A DNA stretch of 7,717 bases from positions 1 to 7,717 of the forward strand of contig DLGS01000027.1 of assembly GCA_002482815.1 (NCBI GenBank), in the 5' to 3' direction. Source of the stretch: Bacteroidetes bacterium UBA7688 (lineage in GTDB: Bacteria > Bacteroidota > Bacteroidia > Chitinophagales > Chitinophagaceae). Positions 1-6,614 of the stretch are shown piece after piece; within the stretch, counting starts at the first letter, position 1; each line of letters opens with the position of its first letter. A program made the position numbers and the translations under genes. The notes beneath the pieces were generated by a model. It did not search any database and was not told where the DNA came from. It saw nothing but the letters and a program-made list of their open reading frames with translations.

Positions 1-1
1 T

Positions 2-481
2 ATGCACTTTATGAATCCTGTACCGGTGATGAAACTGGTAGAGATCATTAATGGTTATGCTACAGATAAAGAAACAACGGATATTATCCGCGAACTGACG
101 ACCCACATTGGCAAAGTGCCTTGCGTGGTGAACGATTTCCCGGGCTTTATTTCCAACCGTATCCTGATGCCACTGATCAACGAAGCTATTCTTGCTTTGC
201 AGGAAGGCGTAGCTGGTATCGAAGACATTGATACGATTATGAAACTGGGAATGGCGCACCCGATGGGCCCGTTACAACTGGCAGATTTTATTGGTCTGGA
301 CACTTGTTTCAGCATTATGAATGTGCTGCATATGGGCTTCGGCAATCAGAAATATGCTCCGGCTACCTTGCTGGCCAATATGGTGAAGGCAGGTTACCTG
401 GGTGTGAAATCCGGAGAGGGCTTCTACAAATACACCCCCGGCAGCAAAGAAATGGTGGTGAGCAGCCGCTTCAACAAATAG
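2..481 (+). CDS. 3-hydroxybutyryl-CoA dehydrogenase, C-terminal part (5' end outside window)
   Basis: NAD-dependent 3-hydroxyacyl-CoA dehydrogenase that interconverts acetoacetyl-CoA and 3-hydroxybutyryl-CoA in the cytoplasm (fatty acid or butanoate metabolism). The frame is open to the left edge and 159 residues are visible. The first ATG is almost certainly internal, because HFMNPVPVMKLVE at residues 2-14 is the catalytic block of the family: His2 and Glu14 have the 12-residue spacing of the catalytic His/Glu pair, and Asn52 (in FISNR) sits 50 residues after the His, as the substrate-binding Asn does in the family. The C-terminal dimerisation domain follows, with NDFPGFISNR, MAHPMGPLQLADFIGLD and the closing GVKSGEGFYKY motif. 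The NAD-binding Rossmann half is missing only because of the window edge. The gene ends in TAG and is followed by a terminator. paaH/hbd-type paralogues cannot be told apart here, so no symbol is given. Confidence 0.95.
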   Translation: MHFMNPVPVMKLVEIINGYATDKETTDIIRELTTHIGKVPCVVNDFPGFISNRILMPLINEAILALQEGVAGIEDIDTIMKLGMAHPMGPLQLADFIGLDTCFSIMNVLHMGFGNQKYAPATLLANMVKAGYLGVKSGEGFYKYTPGSKEMVVSSRFNK

Positions 482-507
482 GTTTAAATTAGTCTCTTAT
501 TAAAAAT

Positions 508-540
508 GCCCGCAACAAATTAGTTTGTTGCGGGCTTTTT
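508..540 (+). terminator. Intrinsic terminator of the dehydrogenase gene
   Basis: A perfect 12-bp stem, GCCCGCAACAAA (508-519) against TTTGTTGCGGGC (524-535), with a TTAG loop, is followed by TTTTT (536-540). It starts 27 bases after the TAG stop. An A-run at 502-506 would also give a short U-tract on the other strand, but no convergent gene is present. Confidence 0.93.
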
Positions 541-568
541 CATAATTTTAATTCAGATCCATCTACTT

Positions 569-1957
569 ATGAAAACTGTATTTATTCTTTTTGTACTATT
601 TACTGCATCCTTGCAATCAACAAAGGCACAGTGTTGGGAAAATATTACTGCAGGATTCAATCATACCATAGCAATTAAACAGGATGGAAGCCTTTGGGCA
701 TGGGGATCGAATGCTACCTGCCAGTTGGGTACGGGAACGATGACCGACAAACATAATCCAGTTCAGATAGGAACAGACCTGGATTGGTTATCTGTTTCGG
801 CCGGAGGATATCACACAGCAGCAATCAAGGCAAATGGTACCTTGTGGGTTTGGGGCTATAATAGCGACGGTCAATTAGGAGACAACACAATTTATAAAAA
901 GTTTGCACCTACCCAACTCGGGACAGCTAATGACTGGAAGATGGTTTCGGCCGGCAGTAATTTTACGATGGCAATCAAAACGGATGGAACGCTATGGGCC
1001 TGGGGATTTAATTATGATGGGATGTTGGGCATAGGCTCTTCAATTGACATGCTTATCCCTACACAGGTAGGCACAGAAAAAAACTGGAAAACTATTAGTG
1101 CGGGAGCATCTCATTGTGTAGCGCTTAAAAATGATGGTAGCTTGTGGGCCTGGGGGACAAATATTTATGGCGAATTAGGGAACGGTGTAAGCGGGCATAG
1201 CAAAACCATTTATTCGCCTGTTAATATTGGGACTGATACGGATTGGAAATTAATCTGCGCAGGAAGTAATTATTCAATGGCAATTAAAACGGATGGCACC
1301 TTGTGGACCTGGGGCATCAATGGATTTGGACAATTGGGGGATGGTACAACAGATCAAAAAACAAAACCAACAAAAATAGGTACTGATAACGACTGGAAAA
1401 TGGTTAAAGGATATCGCCATACCGTAGCAGTAAAAAATAATGGTACACTTTGGTCTAGCGGAACTAACCAGTACGGTGAATTTGGAGACGGTACCATTGC
1501 ATATGGTACGGTAAAATTAAAACAAGTGAGTACATCTGAGCAATGGGCTTCTGCAGAAGTGGGCTATAATTCTACTTTTGCCACGCAAACAGATAAGTCA
1601 TTATGGACAAGCGGAAAAAATGAGTATGGCCAATTAGGGGATTATTCTACCGATGATGTCAAATTATTCACCAATATAAGTTGTTTTCCAGCTGGTATCA
1701 AGGAAGACAAATCGTTCAACAATTATACAATTGCTCCTAATCCGTCCACTTCTACATTCAATTTACAATATATTACTACATATCCTCTACAGTTAGTGGT
1801 GTGTGATGTTTACGGTAAAGTGATATTACGCACCACATTGCAGGCCTCTCAAAATAGTTATCTTATTCCGGCTGACCAGTGGGCTTCAGGAGTTTATTAT
1901 TACACCATTGAAAGTAACAGGACTAAAGTAAAACAAGGAAAGTTGATGAAATTGTAA
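569..1957 (+). CDS. Secreted RCC1-repeat beta-propeller protein with T9SS C-terminal sorting domain
   Basis: A 462-residue exported protein. Residues 1-20 are a signal peptide (MKT, hydrophobic core, cleavage likely at KA|Q). Seven RCC1-type repeats follow, each opening with W (W23, 73, 123, 173, 226, 276, 326) and carrying the pattern AGxxHTxAIKxDGTLWAWGxNxxGQLGDGT. Seven is the number needed to close an RCC1 propeller. The period is exactly 50 residues except for the fourth repeat (53). Repeats 6 and 7 have LWSSG/LWTSG in place of LWAWG. From about residue 378 to the end is a T9SS type A sorting domain: YTIAPNPSTSTFNL, VYGKVIL, GVYYYTI and a basic tail ending KLMKL. Bacterial RCC1 proteins usually mediate binding; no catalytic motif is seen and the ligand is unknown. 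The ATG at 569 directly precedes the signal peptide and has no Shine-Dalgarno. The next gene begins 50 bases downstream on the same strand, so cotranscription is possible. Confidence 0.93.
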   Translation: MKTVFILFVLFTASLQSTKAQCWENITAGFNHTIAIKQDGSLWAWGSNATCQLGTGTMTDKHNPVQIGTDLDWLSVSAGGYHTAAIKANGTLWVWGYNSDGQLGDNTIYKKFAPTQLGTANDWKMVSAGSNFTMAIKTDGTLWAWGFNYDGMLGIGSSIDMLIPTQVGTEKNWKTISAGASHCVALKNDGSLWAWGTNIYGELGNGVSGHSKTIYSPVNIGTDTDWKLICAGSNYSMAIKTDGTLWTWGINGFGQLGDGTTDQKTKPTKIGTDNDWKMVKGYRHTVAVKNNGTLWSSGTNQYGEFGDGTIAYGTVKLKQVSTSEQWASAEVGYNSTFATQTDKSLWTSGKNEYGQLGDYSTDDVKLFTNISCFPAGIKEDKSFNNYTIAPNPSTSTFNLQYITTYPLQLVVCDVYGKVILRTTLQASQNSYLIPADQWASGVYYYTIESNRTKVKQGKLMKL

Positions 1958-2007
1958 GCTTGCATTATAGCAATGCCAACTAAATTAAAGCATAAACATT
2001 CCGGCCA

Positions 2008-3525
2008 ATGAAACATCTTCTACTTCTTATTCTTTGCATCATCGGAACATTCCCATTGCAGGCCCAATACAATGAAGGGCTTGATCTATCTTTTGGGAAT
2101 AAGGGTATAGCAACTTATGGTGGTTTTAAAGAATGGGAAAGTTGGGAAATAAATGACGCTGTATTGCAATCAGATGGTAAAATTGTGGCGAGCACCCCCA
2201 TGGGAATTATGCGTTTCCTCAATAACGGAAAGTTTGACTATTTATTCGGATCAGGCGGCATTTCTAAACCGCCATTATATTATAGTGATGGTTCTCCCGT
2301 ATCACTTTATTCAGGTTTTGTAACCGTACAACCTGACAATAAAATTCTGGTGACTGGTGGAGTTATTCCACACAATGTTCTTATCATTTACAGGTTGCTC
2401 CCAAATGGGAAAATGGATATTTCTTTTGGTAAAAATGGAATTTTTTGTGATTCTTCTGCTGGTAATTGCACAGGCACAGATGTAATCTTACAACCTGATG
2501 GTAAAATCATAGTAGGCGCATATGAATCAGGATCTTACCAGTCAATCTTACGTTTTCATAATGATGGACGACCTGACAGCAGTTTTGGACTCAATGGGAA
2601 AATTATTAATAAGGCAGCCGAATTATGGAGTCTAAACAAAATTGAACTGATGCCCGATGGCCGGATTGTTGCTTTATTCAAAGAGTTTCATGTAGCGCGT
2701 TATTTATCGGATGGTAAACTTGATACAAGTTTCAATCATACAGGCGTGGCACAAGCCGTTCCAGCTCCATATTCTCAGTCTTTAGCATTACAATCCGATG
2801 GCAAAGTATTGGTTTGCGGTTATACTGCTTTCATGACACCAGGCCCATTTATAATTGGAAGATTGAATGTGGATGGCACACCTGATACCAGCTTTGCACA
2901 TGTTGGATATACTCATTTTACCTGGGACACGGGAGAGTACAATAAATGCTTTGATGTTATGGTGATGCCGGACGATAAGATTTTGTTAGGGGGAAGAGCA
3001 GGAAACATTTATACCGGACAATATAATATTGCGATCGTAAAAGCAAATAAAGATGGTTCGATTGATAATTCATTTGGGGAAAATGGCACTTTATTGAGTG
3101 TACCATTTGGTAGTGATGCACTGGGTGCCGGTATGAATAAATTTTTGCTGCAAAAGGATTTAAAGATTCTTGCTTTGGGTTTATCAGTAAACAATACAGA
3201 TCCTGGTTCCCTGGCGACAATTACCCGCTATGAAACTAATGGGAAAACAAGTATAGCGGAAACTAAATCTTTAAAAATAGGTTTCAGCGTTTTTCCCAAT
3301 CCATCGAACGGAAGCTTTGTGCTGGAGGCTTCGTCTTCGCTTAGCATGACGAACGCTACTGCAAAAGTGTATGATTTACTTGGCAGAACCATCTATCAAA
3401 AGGAACTTACCCTCTCCAATCAACAGGCAAGCCTGCATGTCAATGCTCCGAATGGTATTTACATCCTCGAATTCAGCACTGCGCAGGGAAATATTAGCAG
3501 GGAGAAGATAGAAATCAGAAAATAA
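2008..3525 (+). CDS. Secreted delta-60 repeat protein with T9SS C-terminal sorting domain
   Basis: A 505-residue exported protein. The signal peptide is MKHLLLLILCIIGTFPLQA, cleaved before Q20. Seven delta-60 type repeats follow, each starting with a D-x-S-F-G-x-x-G block (D26, 77, 137, 190, 239, 293, 353) and containing LQxDGKIxVxG and an R-x-x-x-DG-x-x-D turn. This is the typical family pattern, and such repeats are thought to form a propeller-like beta fold. Repeat lengths vary between about 49 and 60 residues, unlike the rigid period of the preceding RCC1 gene. From about residue 415 is a T9SS type A sorting domain: FSVFPNPSNGSFVLE (426-440), VYDLLGR, GIYILEFS and the basic tail REKIEIRK. 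The ATG at 2008 begins the signal peptide with no clear Shine-Dalgarno. The gene ends in an in-frame tandem stop (TAA TAG). It is likely a surface or secreted protein; ligand and role are unknown. No enzymatic domain is visible. Confidence 0.93.
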   Translation: MKHLLLLILCIIGTFPLQAQYNEGLDLSFGNKGIATYGGFKEWESWEINDAVLQSDGKIVASTPMGIMRFLNNGKFDYLFGSGGISKPPLYYSDGSPVSLYSGFVTVQPDNKILVTGGVIPHNVLIIYRLLPNGKMDISFGKNGIFCDSSAGNCTGTDVILQPDGKIIVGAYESGSYQSILRFHNDGRPDSSFGLNGKIINKAAELWSLNKIELMPDGRIVALFKEFHVARYLSDGKLDTSFNHTGVAQAVPAPYSQSLALQSDGKVLVCGYTAFMTPGPFIIGRLNVDGTPDTSFAHVGYTHFTWDTGEYNKCFDVMVMPDDKILLGGRAGNIYTGQYNIAIVKANKDGSIDNSFGENGTLLSVPFGSDALGAGMNKFLLQKDLKILALGLSVNNTDPGSLATITRYETNGKTSIAETKSLKIGFSVFPNPSNGSFVLEASSSLSMTNATAKVYDLLGRTIYQKELTLSNQQASLHVNAPNGIYILEFSTAQGNISREKIEIRK

Positions 3526-3573
3526 TAGACATTATACTACCCAAAACCTGCATGCAGGGGTGCATGAGCCAAG

Positions 3574-3680
3574 CGGGTATTCCCGACATCTTCAAACGGA
3601 TAGAAACAACCTTTCGGAACCTCCCGAAAGCTTCAAACAGACAGAAACGACCTTTCGGGAACTCCCGATGCTATAAAACC
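3574..3680. repeat. Degenerate 41-bp tandem repeat with nested inverted repeats
   Basis: Two adjacent 41-bp units (3581-3621 and 3622-3662) match at 34 of 41 positions. A third, diverged partial unit begins with TCCCGA at 3663. Each junction carries a small inverted repeat: CGGG/CCCG (3574-3577 with 3582-3585), CTTTCGG/CCGAAAG (3611-3617 with 3624-3630) and TCGGGA/TCCCGA (3655-3660 with 3663-3668). An open frame of 89 codons crosses it but looks accidental. It lies between two convergent genes and could be an intergenic REP-like element or a transcript 3'-end structure. Confidence 0.75.
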
Positions 3681-3690
3681 GCTTTAAACC

Positions 3691-3718
3691 AAAAAAACCA
3701 CAGCTGCTGCTGTGGTTT
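3691..3718 (-). terminator. Intrinsic terminator of the minus-strand secreted protein gene
   Basis: On the minus strand, the 10-bp stem AAACCACAGC / GCTGTGGTTT (plus-strand 3695-3704 with 3709-3718, 4-base loop) runs into a T-tract, seen as seven A at 3691-3697 on the plus strand. It begins about 30 bases after the stop of the minus-strand gene. Read on the plus strand there is no comparable T-run, so it serves mainly the minus-strand gene. Confidence 0.85.
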
Positions 3719-3748
3719 GTACTTGGTTGTATATCGGAGGGGAAAGCC

Positions 3749-4282
3749 TTATTTCTCAATAGAACTGTATTTTACCAGGTTGCCTTTGGCATCATATTTA
3801 CACATGATTTCACCGGTATAAAACATATCCATGCTACCTACAGATTTATAAGAAATAATCACATAACGAAATTCGCCATCCTGCAGCTCGTTGGACACTA
3901 CAGCATTCAGGTCAAATTCTGCTTTTTTCACGTCCTGCGCAGGGTCGCTGATTTGTACCACTTCATATTTAGGATGAAAGTTTTTGGACACAGCCATCAC
4001 ACGGTCGGCATCTTCCTTCCAGTCGGGGTTGGCTTTTTGGGTGTAATAAAGGGTATTGACCAGGTCGATATTTTTATTGCTGTAGCGGTAAATAATGCGT
4101 TTGTTGTGGTTCTTTTTGAAGGCCGGAAGGATATTGTCTCCTTTTTTGGAAAGGAAATCGATGCTGTTGACAAAGAAACGCAGGGATTTTTCACGCAGGT
4201 CGCCCTGGTTATCGTTTTGCGCAGCAACAGTAAAAACATTCAGCATCAAAATGCTGAAGGAAAAGAATAAGAGTTTTTTCAT
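3749..4282 (-). CDS. Small secreted protein of unknown function
   Basis: A 177-residue protein I do not recognise. Residues 1-21 are a clear signal peptide (MKKLLFFSFSILMLNVFTVAA, cleavage before Q22). The mature part is about 156 residues, charged and rich in Lys, Asn and Asp, with no second membrane segment and a single Cys (C161). The C-terminal half reads as alternating strands (FRYVIISYKSV, MDMFYTGEIMCKYDAKGNLVKY), suggesting a small alpha/beta or beta-rich periplasmic domain. There is no lipobox and no T9SS sorting domain, so it is probably periplasmic. The frame stays open 26 codons further upstream to an ATG at 4360, but I chose 4282 because it gives a proper signal peptide and because the upstream ATG lies next to a promoter -7 box. 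It lies 132 bases downstream of ccmB and has its own promoter and terminator. Confidence 0.85.
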   Translation of the reverse strand: MKKLLFFSFSILMLNVFTVAAQNDNQGDLREKSLRFFVNSIDFLSKKGDNILPAFKKNHNKRIIYRYSNKNIDLVNTLYYTQKANPDWKEDADRVMAVSKNFHPKYEVVQISDPAQDVKKAEFDLNAVVSNELQDGEFRYVIISYKSVGSMDMFYTGEIMCKYDAKGNLVKYSSIEK

Positions 4283-4347
4283 AAGCTTTTGTGTAGTTAA
4301 AATGATTAGTGTAATGCTTGAAATACGCCCTTTGATTGTGGCGCTCA

Positions 4348-4377
4348 CAAATTTACTCATTTTAATTTCCCATCAAA
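4348..4377 (-). promoter_or_regulatory. Bacteroidota-type promoter for the small secreted protein
   Basis: On the minus strand, TTTG (plus-strand 4374-4377), an 18-base spacer and TAAATTTG (4348-4355) match the -33 TTG / -7 TAnnTTTG consensus known for Bacteroidota housekeeping promoters. Transcription would start near 4340-4345, giving a leader of about 60 bases before the ATG at 4282. This is inferred from sequence only. Confidence 0.65.
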
Positions 4378-4414
4378 GTGTCCGGAAGATTTTTAAGCTA
4401 ATGCAGCAGGTGAA

Positions 4415-5071
4415 TTACTCTTTCCACAAAAAAGGAAACAGGATAAGGCTGAGAATTATCACCAGCACGATGAGCATACAAAGCACCAGTGCCAGCTGGC
4501 CCCAGCCCGCCTGGTAGATGGGCATAATGGCTTTGGTAGCCAGTTTGCTCAGTATCATCAGTACGGGTGTGATAATCGGGAAACCCAATACAGCCATCAA
4601 TGCTGCATTCTGATTGGCCTTAGCGGCAATGGCAGACAAAAAGGTAAACACACTGGACAAAGCCATTCCTCCCAGGAGAGTCACCAGCAGAAACAAGCCG
4701 GTTTGTTCCAACGGATTGCCCAGCATCACCGAAAATAATAAAAGGCTGAGCAGACTGATGAGCAATTGCAGGGCAAGGTTGTAAATCAGTTTGGCTGCCA
4801 TAAAAACTCCCGGCGAAACGATGCTGAAATAATAACGGTACCGTGCCTGCGATTCCTGCAAAAAGCTTTTGGCAACTGAATTGACGGTTACAAAAAGCTG
4901 GATGAGCCAGAACAAGGCGTTCCACACTTTAGGTTCCGGTTGGCCGTTCATCATAAATACGGCAAACACGGTGGAACCCACATAGAGCAACACGCCAAAC
5001 AGGGTATGTTTTTGCCTCCACTCGATGGTGGCATCTTTTTGCAGCAATGTGAGTATTTGTTTGACTTGCAT
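4415..5071 (-). CDS. ccmB: CcmB, permease subunit of the cytochrome c maturation (heme) ABC transporter
   Basis: A 218-residue inner-membrane protein, close to the roughly 220 residues usual for CcmB. CcmB pairs with the ATPase CcmA and with CcmC in the system that releases holo-CcmE for heme delivery to c-type cytochromes. Features seen: an N-terminal cytoplasmic stretch typical of the family (KDATIEWRQKHTLFGVLLY), then about six membrane segments near residues 23-42, 50-66, 87-117, 124-150, 155-178 and 190-214, with the characteristic SPGVFMAAKL and AALMAVLGFPIITPVLM. The frame stays open 78 codons upstream to 5305, but that extension lies inside the divergent permease gene and has no family character; M at 5071 matches the usual CcmB start. 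No other ccm gene is adjacent: upstream is a divergent LPS permease and downstream an unrelated secreted protein. No clear promoter or terminator was found for it. Confidence 0.92.
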   Translation of the reverse strand: MQVKQILTLLQKDATIEWRQKHTLFGVLLYVGSTVFAVFMMNGQPEPKVWNALFWLIQLFVTVNSVAKSFLQESQARYRYYFSIVSPGVFMAAKLIYNLALQLLISLLSLLLFSVMLGNPLEQTGLFLLVTLLGGMALSSVFTFLSAIAAKANQNAALMAVLGFPIITPVLMILSKLATKAIMPIYQAGWGQLALVLCMLIVLVIILSLILFPFLWKE

Positions 5072-5084
5072 ATCGGGCAGCGAA

Positions 5085-5096
5085 GGTAAGCTTACC
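5085..5096. promoter_or_regulatory. 12-bp perfect palindrome between divergent ccmB and the LptF/G-family gene
   Basis: GGTAAGCTTACC is a perfect 12-bp palindrome, 14 bases upstream of the ccmB ATG in the short divergent spacer. It could be a protein-binding site or chance; no regulator can be named. Confidence 0.3.
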
Positions 5097-5131
5097 AATG
5101 AATTTATGACTGTTTTCAGGCTCAAATTAAG

Positions 5132-5139
5132 TAGGTTTG
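5132..5139 (+). promoter_or_regulatory. Possible -7 promoter element of the LptF/G operon
   Basis: TAGGTTTG matches the Bacteroidota -7 consensus TAnnTTTG exactly and lies 17 bases before the TTG proposed as start. No TTG is present at the expected -33 distance, so this is a half-supported promoter. If real, it excludes the upstream ATG at 5106 as the start. Confidence 0.4.
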
Positions 5140-5156
5140 TGCAAAATTTTCCCTTC

Positions 5157-6614
5157 TTGTTCAAGAAATTAGACATACTTATTACCCGCAGTTTCATCGG
5201 GCCATTCATTGTCACCTTTTTTGTGATGCTGTTTGTGCTGGCCATGCAGTTTTTCTGGCTGTATATGGACGAGCTGATCGGGAAGGGTTTTGGGGTCGGG
5301 CTCATCCTGCAATTACTCTTTTACATGTCTGCCACGCTGGTGCCGCTGGCTTTACCACTGGCCGTTTTGCTGGCTTCCATTATGACCTTCGGCAACATGG
5401 GAGAGAATTATGAACTGGTTGCTATCAAGTCTTCAGGTGTTTCCCTGCTCCGTATTATGCGCCCCTTGTTTGTGGTAATGATGCTCATCAGTGGGATGGC
5501 TTTCTTTTTCAGCAATAATATTATCCCGGTGGCCAACCTGAAGGCCTACACTTTATTGTACGACCTGCGCAATTCCAAACTGACGCTCAGTATCCGCGAA
5601 GGACAGTTTAATACAGAGATTAATGGTTATGCCATCCGCGTGGGAAGCAAAAGCAAAGACGGAAAGACGATTAAAAACATTATCATTTATGATAACTCGG
5701 CTGGTGTGGGCAATGACAAACTGGTACTGGCCGATGCAGGGGAAATGATTCCCTCAGAAGATAAACGGTATTTGATTTTCAGACTGCGTGATGGCTGGCG
5801 CTATGAAGAGGCGGTGAACGGTCGGGGCGGTCCCAACAGTCATTCGCAGATACGGATGAAATTCAAACAATACGATAAGGTGTTTGATATGTCTGCCTTT
5901 ACCAAAGTGAAAAAGACAGATGAAAACTCCATGCGTGGCGGACAAACGATGATGAATATTTCGCAACTGAATACACAAATAGACAGTGTAAAAAGGAGCA
6001 AACCGCGTGAAGCAGAGCGTTACTCTTATGAATTGAAGACCTATCTCAGTATCAAGTCGGATTATGGCAAAGGCATGGCAAAGAAAATAGCGCTTGTCAA
6101 AGCGCCGAAGGTATATGCCGGTAATTTTCTCAGCCAGATTCCGGATTCTTTACGCCGGCAAGTCACAGAAATGGCCGAATCGCAGGCCAGGAGTGCCAAA
6201 TTATACACCGACGTTACGGCCAAAACATTTGAGATTTATGAAGATCAGCTTATCAACTACCTGATAGAGTGGCACCGCAAATTCTCTTTATCTTTTGCAT
6301 GTCTGTTGCTCTACCTGATTGGTGCACCATTGGGTGCTATTATCCGCAAAGGAGGTATTGGCTTGCCACTGATTATTGCGGTAATCTTCTTTGTGTTGTA
6401 TTTCATTACCTCCAAAACCGGTGAAACCCTTTCAAGTTCCAAGGAAGTGCCACCTTACTTCGGGATGTGGATGTCTTCGCTTATGTTGTTGCCATTTGCC
6501 TTCTTCTTTATCCGGCAGGCGCGCAACGACTCCAAATTATTCAGTAAAGAATGGTATACCAATAATATAGAAAAACTGTTCCGCTATTTTATTAAAAGTA
6601 AAACCAAGGCTTGA
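5157..6614 (+). CDS. LptF/LptG-family (YjgP/YjgQ) LPS-export permease
   Basis: Inner-membrane permease of the LptB2FG ABC exporter, which extracts LPS and passes it to the periplasmic Lpt bridge. With a TTG start at 5157 it has 485 residues. TM1 is at about 15-36, TM2 at 49-78, a cytoplasmic coupling helix GENYELVAIKSSG at 82-94, TM3 at 103-124, a periplasmic beta-jellyroll at about 127-249, a polar helical segment at about 256-371, then TM4-6 at 374-396, 402-419 and 434-453. It is longer than the roughly 360-residue E. coli proteins because of that helical segment. LptF and LptG cannot be separated by eye. Start choice: an ATG at 5106 (502 residues) and one at 5025 are in frame; 5025 overlaps ccmB, and 5106 leaves only 34 bases to the divergent gene and precedes a TAGGTTTG element, while the family usually begins at the KKLD motif that directly follows the TTG. 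The stop overlaps the next gene. Confidence 0.9.
   Translation: MFKKLDILITRSFIGPFIVTFFVMLFVLAMQFFWLYMDELIGKGFGVGLILQLLFYMSATLVPLALPLAVLLASIMTFGNMGENYELVAIKSSGVSLLRIMRPLFVVMMLISGMAFFFSNNIIPVANLKAYTLLYDLRNSKLTLSIREGQFNTEINGYAIRVGSKSKDGKTIKNIIIYDNSAGVGNDKLVLADAGEMIPSEDKRYLIFRLRDGWRYEEAVNGRGGPNSHSQIRMKFKQYDKVFDMSAFTKVKKTDENSMRGGQTMMNISQLNTQIDSVKRSKPREAERYSYELKTYLSIKSDYGKGMAKKIALVKAPKVYAGNFLSQIPDSLRRQVTEMAESQARSAKLYTDVTAKTFEIYEDQLINYLIEWHRKFSLSFACLLLYLIGAPLGAIIRKGGIGLPLIIAVIFFVLYFITSKTGETLSSSKEVPPYFGMWMSSLMLLPFAFFFIRQARNDSKLFSKEWYTNNIEKLFRYFIKSKTKA

Noticed and set aside
543..550. TAATTTTA as a -7 box for the RCC1 gene
   Set aside because: The last consensus base is wrong and the nearest upstream TTTG is only 15 bases away inside the terminator stem, so the match is too weak to call.
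1958..2007. Short hairpin GCATT/AATGC between the RCC1 and delta-60 genes as a terminator
   Set aside because: The stem has only 5 bp and no T-run follows.
3552..3821. Plus-strand open frame of 89 codons across the repeat region
   Set aside because: It reads through the 41-bp repeat and the minus-strand terminator into the antisense of a real gene, and shows no domain or signal peptide.
4283..4360. N-terminal extension of the small secreted protein to an ATG at 4360
   Set aside because: It would put 26 residues before a proper signal peptide, and its ATG lies a few bases from the -7 box TAAATTTG of the likely promoter.
3953..4517. Two plus-strand open frames (105 and 140 codons) opposite the minus-strand genes
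   Set aside because: They are antisense to the secreted protein and ccmB, which have signal peptide, membrane and family features. The plus-strand frames have no recognisable character.
5072..5305. N-terminal extension of CcmB to 5305
   Set aside because: It overlaps the divergent permease gene, adds 78 residues unlike the family, and the 218-residue form matches the usual CcmB length.
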